Assembly: GCA_003153655.1 (NCBI GenBank)
Contig: PMAK01000207.1
Coordinates: 7,896 to 15,055 of the forward strand
Origin: Phycisphaerales bacterium
Lineage (GTDB): Bacteria > Planctomycetota > Phycisphaerae > Tepidisphaerales > Tepidisphaeraceae
Direction of reading: 5' to 3'
DNA: 7,160 nt
Shown: in pieces, positions 6,947 through 7,160 of the stretch
Numbering within the stretch: the first letter of the stretch is position 1
Layout of the letters: the number at the start of each line of letters is the position of its first letter
The notes under the pieces: model-generated
Told to the model about the DNA's origin: nothing
The model's database searches: none
What the model saw: the letters and a program-made list of their open reading frames with translations, nothing else
Made by a program: the position numbers and the translations under genes

Positions 6947-7160
6947 AAAAACCTGCTTAAATGCGTGCGGGGTCCAAATCGACTAGAAATGATCCGGGCG
7001 GTAATCCCCGCCTTCGCAGATGCAATACAGTATACACAAACCCTCTCGCTTTCAACCTCCGAGCAAATCTTGGGCTAAATGCGAGGATCTAACCTAGCCA
7101 ATATCGGCTGATTATGTCCATAATTGAACCAAGTAGTCCGTCAGGGATCATTTGAGGGAC
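6947..7160. other. Upstream region of the NIL gene, no gene recognised
   Basis: These 214 bases reach the window edge and have no credible coding frame on either strand. A possible but poor minus-strand promoter is TTGAAA (7055-7050) and TATACT (7034-7029); the 15-base spacing is short. A five-bp hairpin (GGCGG/CCGCC, about 6997-7012) has no T-run and is not a terminator. The region is less GC-rich than the genes. Confidence 0.4.

Noticed and set aside
6987..7153. Nine-base inverted repeat AAATGATCC / GGATCATTT
   Set aside because: The arms are about 150 bases apart with no extension or flanking structure, and a match this short can arise by chance in a region this size.
7090..7160. Possible tRNA end (GGTTCAATTA on the minus strand resembles a T-loop)
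   Set aside because: No acceptor, anticodon or D stems could be paired around it.

Overview
This window holds six protein genes, all on the minus strand, so transcription runs from high to low coordinates. It looks like ordinary chromosomal DNA of a GC-rich bacterium. Planctomycetota or a related PVC lineage is my best guess. That rests on the mix of conserved housekeeping genes with lineage-restricted hypothetical membrane and HEAT proteins, and on intergenic phrases (CGCCAAGAC units, CAGATGCACACAGAT units) that I remember as common in such genomes. No database search was done. I see no tRNA, rRNA, transposase, CRISPR array or phage gene.

Layout in transcription order. An AT-richer leader (7160-6947) without a recognisable gene precedes a small stand-alone NIL-domain protein (6946-6680). 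After 153 bases comes ribonuclease R (6526-4208), with all RNB catalytic aspartates and a basic tail. After a 102-base gap comes a 663-residue HEAT-repeat protein (4105-2114). Its stop lies one base before the start of a 168-residue membrane protein (2112-1606) with a strong Shine-Dalgarno inside the HEAT gene end, so these two are very likely co-translated. Next is a FolD-family methylene-tetrahydrofolate dehydrogenase/cyclohydrolase (1528-662) with a perfect TATAAT placed as for a leaderless mRNA. A 209-base spacer (661-453) follows, with a near-perfect 30-bp inverted repeat and short direct repeats. The last gene starts at 452 and runs off the window: an unrecognised membrane-anchored protein.

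The genes do not form one obvious pathway: RNA decay (RNase R), one-carbon metabolism (FolD), a probable sulfur/methionine-linked small-domain protein (NIL), and a HEAT/membrane-protein pair of unknown role. The most notable point is that the FolD protein has lost the usual lysine, glutamine and aspartate of the folate active site (Q, H and E instead) and the PCTP proline, while keeping the dinucleotide-side and C-terminal signatures. I found no convincing new multi-gene defence or mobile system.
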